5,869 bases of DNA from Planctomycetota bacterium (GTDB lineage: Bacteria; Planctomycetota; UBA11346): the NCBI GenBank assembly GCA_013816415.1, contig JACDEN010000199.1, positions 1-5,869 on the forward strand, read 5' to 3'. Made by a program: the position numbers and the translations under genes. Positions within the stretch are counted from its first letter, which is position 1; every line of letters begins with the position of its first letter. Of this stretch, positions 5,288 to 5,869 are shown in pieces. The notes under the pieces were generated by a model. The model was not told the DNA's origin and did no database searches. It saw only the letters and a program-made list of their open reading frames with translations.

Positions 5288-5869
5288 TCAAATCGTCTGC
5301 GCCAGGAACCCGCCATCCACGCACACATCGCTGCCAGTGACGAACCCCGATGCCCGACGCGAAGCGAGGAAGACGGCGGCTCCGACCAGCTCCTCCGATT
5401 CGCCGAAGCGCCCCATCGGGGTGTGGCCGAGGATCTGCTGACCGCGCGCGGTCGGCGTGCCGTCGGCGTTGAACAGCAGCTTCTTGTTCTGCTCGGCGGG
5501 AAAGAAACCGGGGGTGATCGAGTTGACGCGCACGCCGGATTTCGCCCATTCGCGCGCGAGGAATTTCGTCAGGTTCAAGACCGCAGCCTTCGCCGACGAG
5601 TACGACACCACGCGCGACAGCGGGATGTGCGCGCTCACCGAGGCGATGTTGATGATCGATCCGCGCGCGCGGGCGACCATGCCGGGTCCGAACTCCTGGC
5701 ACGGTAGCAGCGCGCCGCCGATCAGGTTCAGGTCGTAGTTGGCTTTCCAGTCCGCGAGCTGGATCGACTCGAAGCTACGCTCGCCGACCACCGTGACCTT
5801 GGGATCGTTTCCGCCGGCGGCGTTCACCAGGACGGTCGGCGCACCGAGATGCGCGACCACCTCCTGATG
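5288..5869 (-). CDS. uxuB: SDR-family oxidoreductase, D-mannonate oxidoreductase (fructuronate reductase) type, N-terminus outside window
   Basis: A classical short-chain dehydrogenase; 193 residues are visible and the N-terminal TGxxxGxG NAD(P) loop lies beyond the right edge. The frame is open through 5869 (HQEVVAHLGAPTVLVNAAGG), so the GTG at 5858-5860 is internal, not the start. Visible motifs: NAAG, DLNLIG with the structural Asn, NIASVSA with catalytic Ser, YSSAK with catalytic Tyr and Lys (Ser 13 residues before Tyr, the normal spacing), RVNSITPG, and C-terminal GSDVCVDGGF. After the PG loop comes a substrate-loop insertion (PAEQNKKLL, then NADGTPTARGQQIL and HTPMGRFG) that I associate with SDR-type D-mannonate oxidoreductases such as B. 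subtilis UxuB. These interconvert D-fructuronate and D-mannonate using NAD(H). Gluconate 5-dehydrogenase or another sugar-acid SDR is the alternative. It is the most upstream gene seen in the probable sugar-acid operon; the stop is followed 3 bp later by repeat element 3. Confidence 0.88.
   Translation of the reverse strand, partial: HQEVVAHLGAPTVLVNAAGGNDPKVTVVGERSFESIQLADWKANYDLNLIGGALLPCQEFGPGMVARARGSIINIASVSAHIPLSRVVSYSSAKAAVLNLTKFLAREWAKSGVRVNSITPGFFPAEQNKKLLFNADGTPTARGQQILGHTPMGRFGESEELVGAAVFLASRRASGFVTGSDVCVDGGFLAQTI

Overview
This is a GC-rich window that looks like the chromosome of a Gram-negative soil or freshwater bacterium, with no phage, transposase, tRNA, rRNA or CRISPR signal. 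The phylum cannot be fixed from the sequence. A citrate synthase of the eukaryotic (pig-heart-like) type, a LarA-superfamily enzyme and clusters of 7-bp tandem repeats fit several high-GC groups, such as Acidobacteriota, Verrucomicrobiota, Planctomycetota and Myxococcota. I do not choose between them.

Layout, left to right. Bases 1-349 (minus strand) hold the first 116 residues of a beta-ketoacyl-synthase-like protein that runs off the left edge. It is transcribed away from a citrate synthase at 544-1761 (plus). A 254-bp convergent gap (1762-2015) follows, filled by two related modules of heptanucleotide repeats. The rest is on the minus strand, read right to left: a short-chain dehydrogenase of the D-mannonate oxidoreductase type (cut at its N-terminus by the right edge), an FGGY gluconokinase, a LarA-superfamily (nickel-pincer) racemase/epimerase that overlaps the kinase by 4 bp, and an unrecognised 100-residue protein at 2016-2318.

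The three enzymes on the right make a coherent proposal. D-mannonate and D-gluconate are C2 epimers. An SDR joining D-fructuronate and D-mannonate, a LarA-type 2-epimerase joining D-mannonate and D-gluconate, and a gluconokinase making 6-phosphogluconate would form a uronate route that bypasses mannonate dehydratase and 2-keto-3-deoxygluconate kinase. The enzyme families are read from the sequence; the joined pathway is inference.

The most unusual non-coding feature is a set of three intergenic elements with one architecture. Each has an array of 7-bp repeats, 26-45 bp of unique sequence, then a second array in inverted orientation. The unit differs between elements (GTTCTGA, GTGCTGA, GTTGGTG). 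Each of the three genes that ends at such an element has its stop codon 3-15 bp from an array, and one array ends a single base before the start codon of the gluconokinase.
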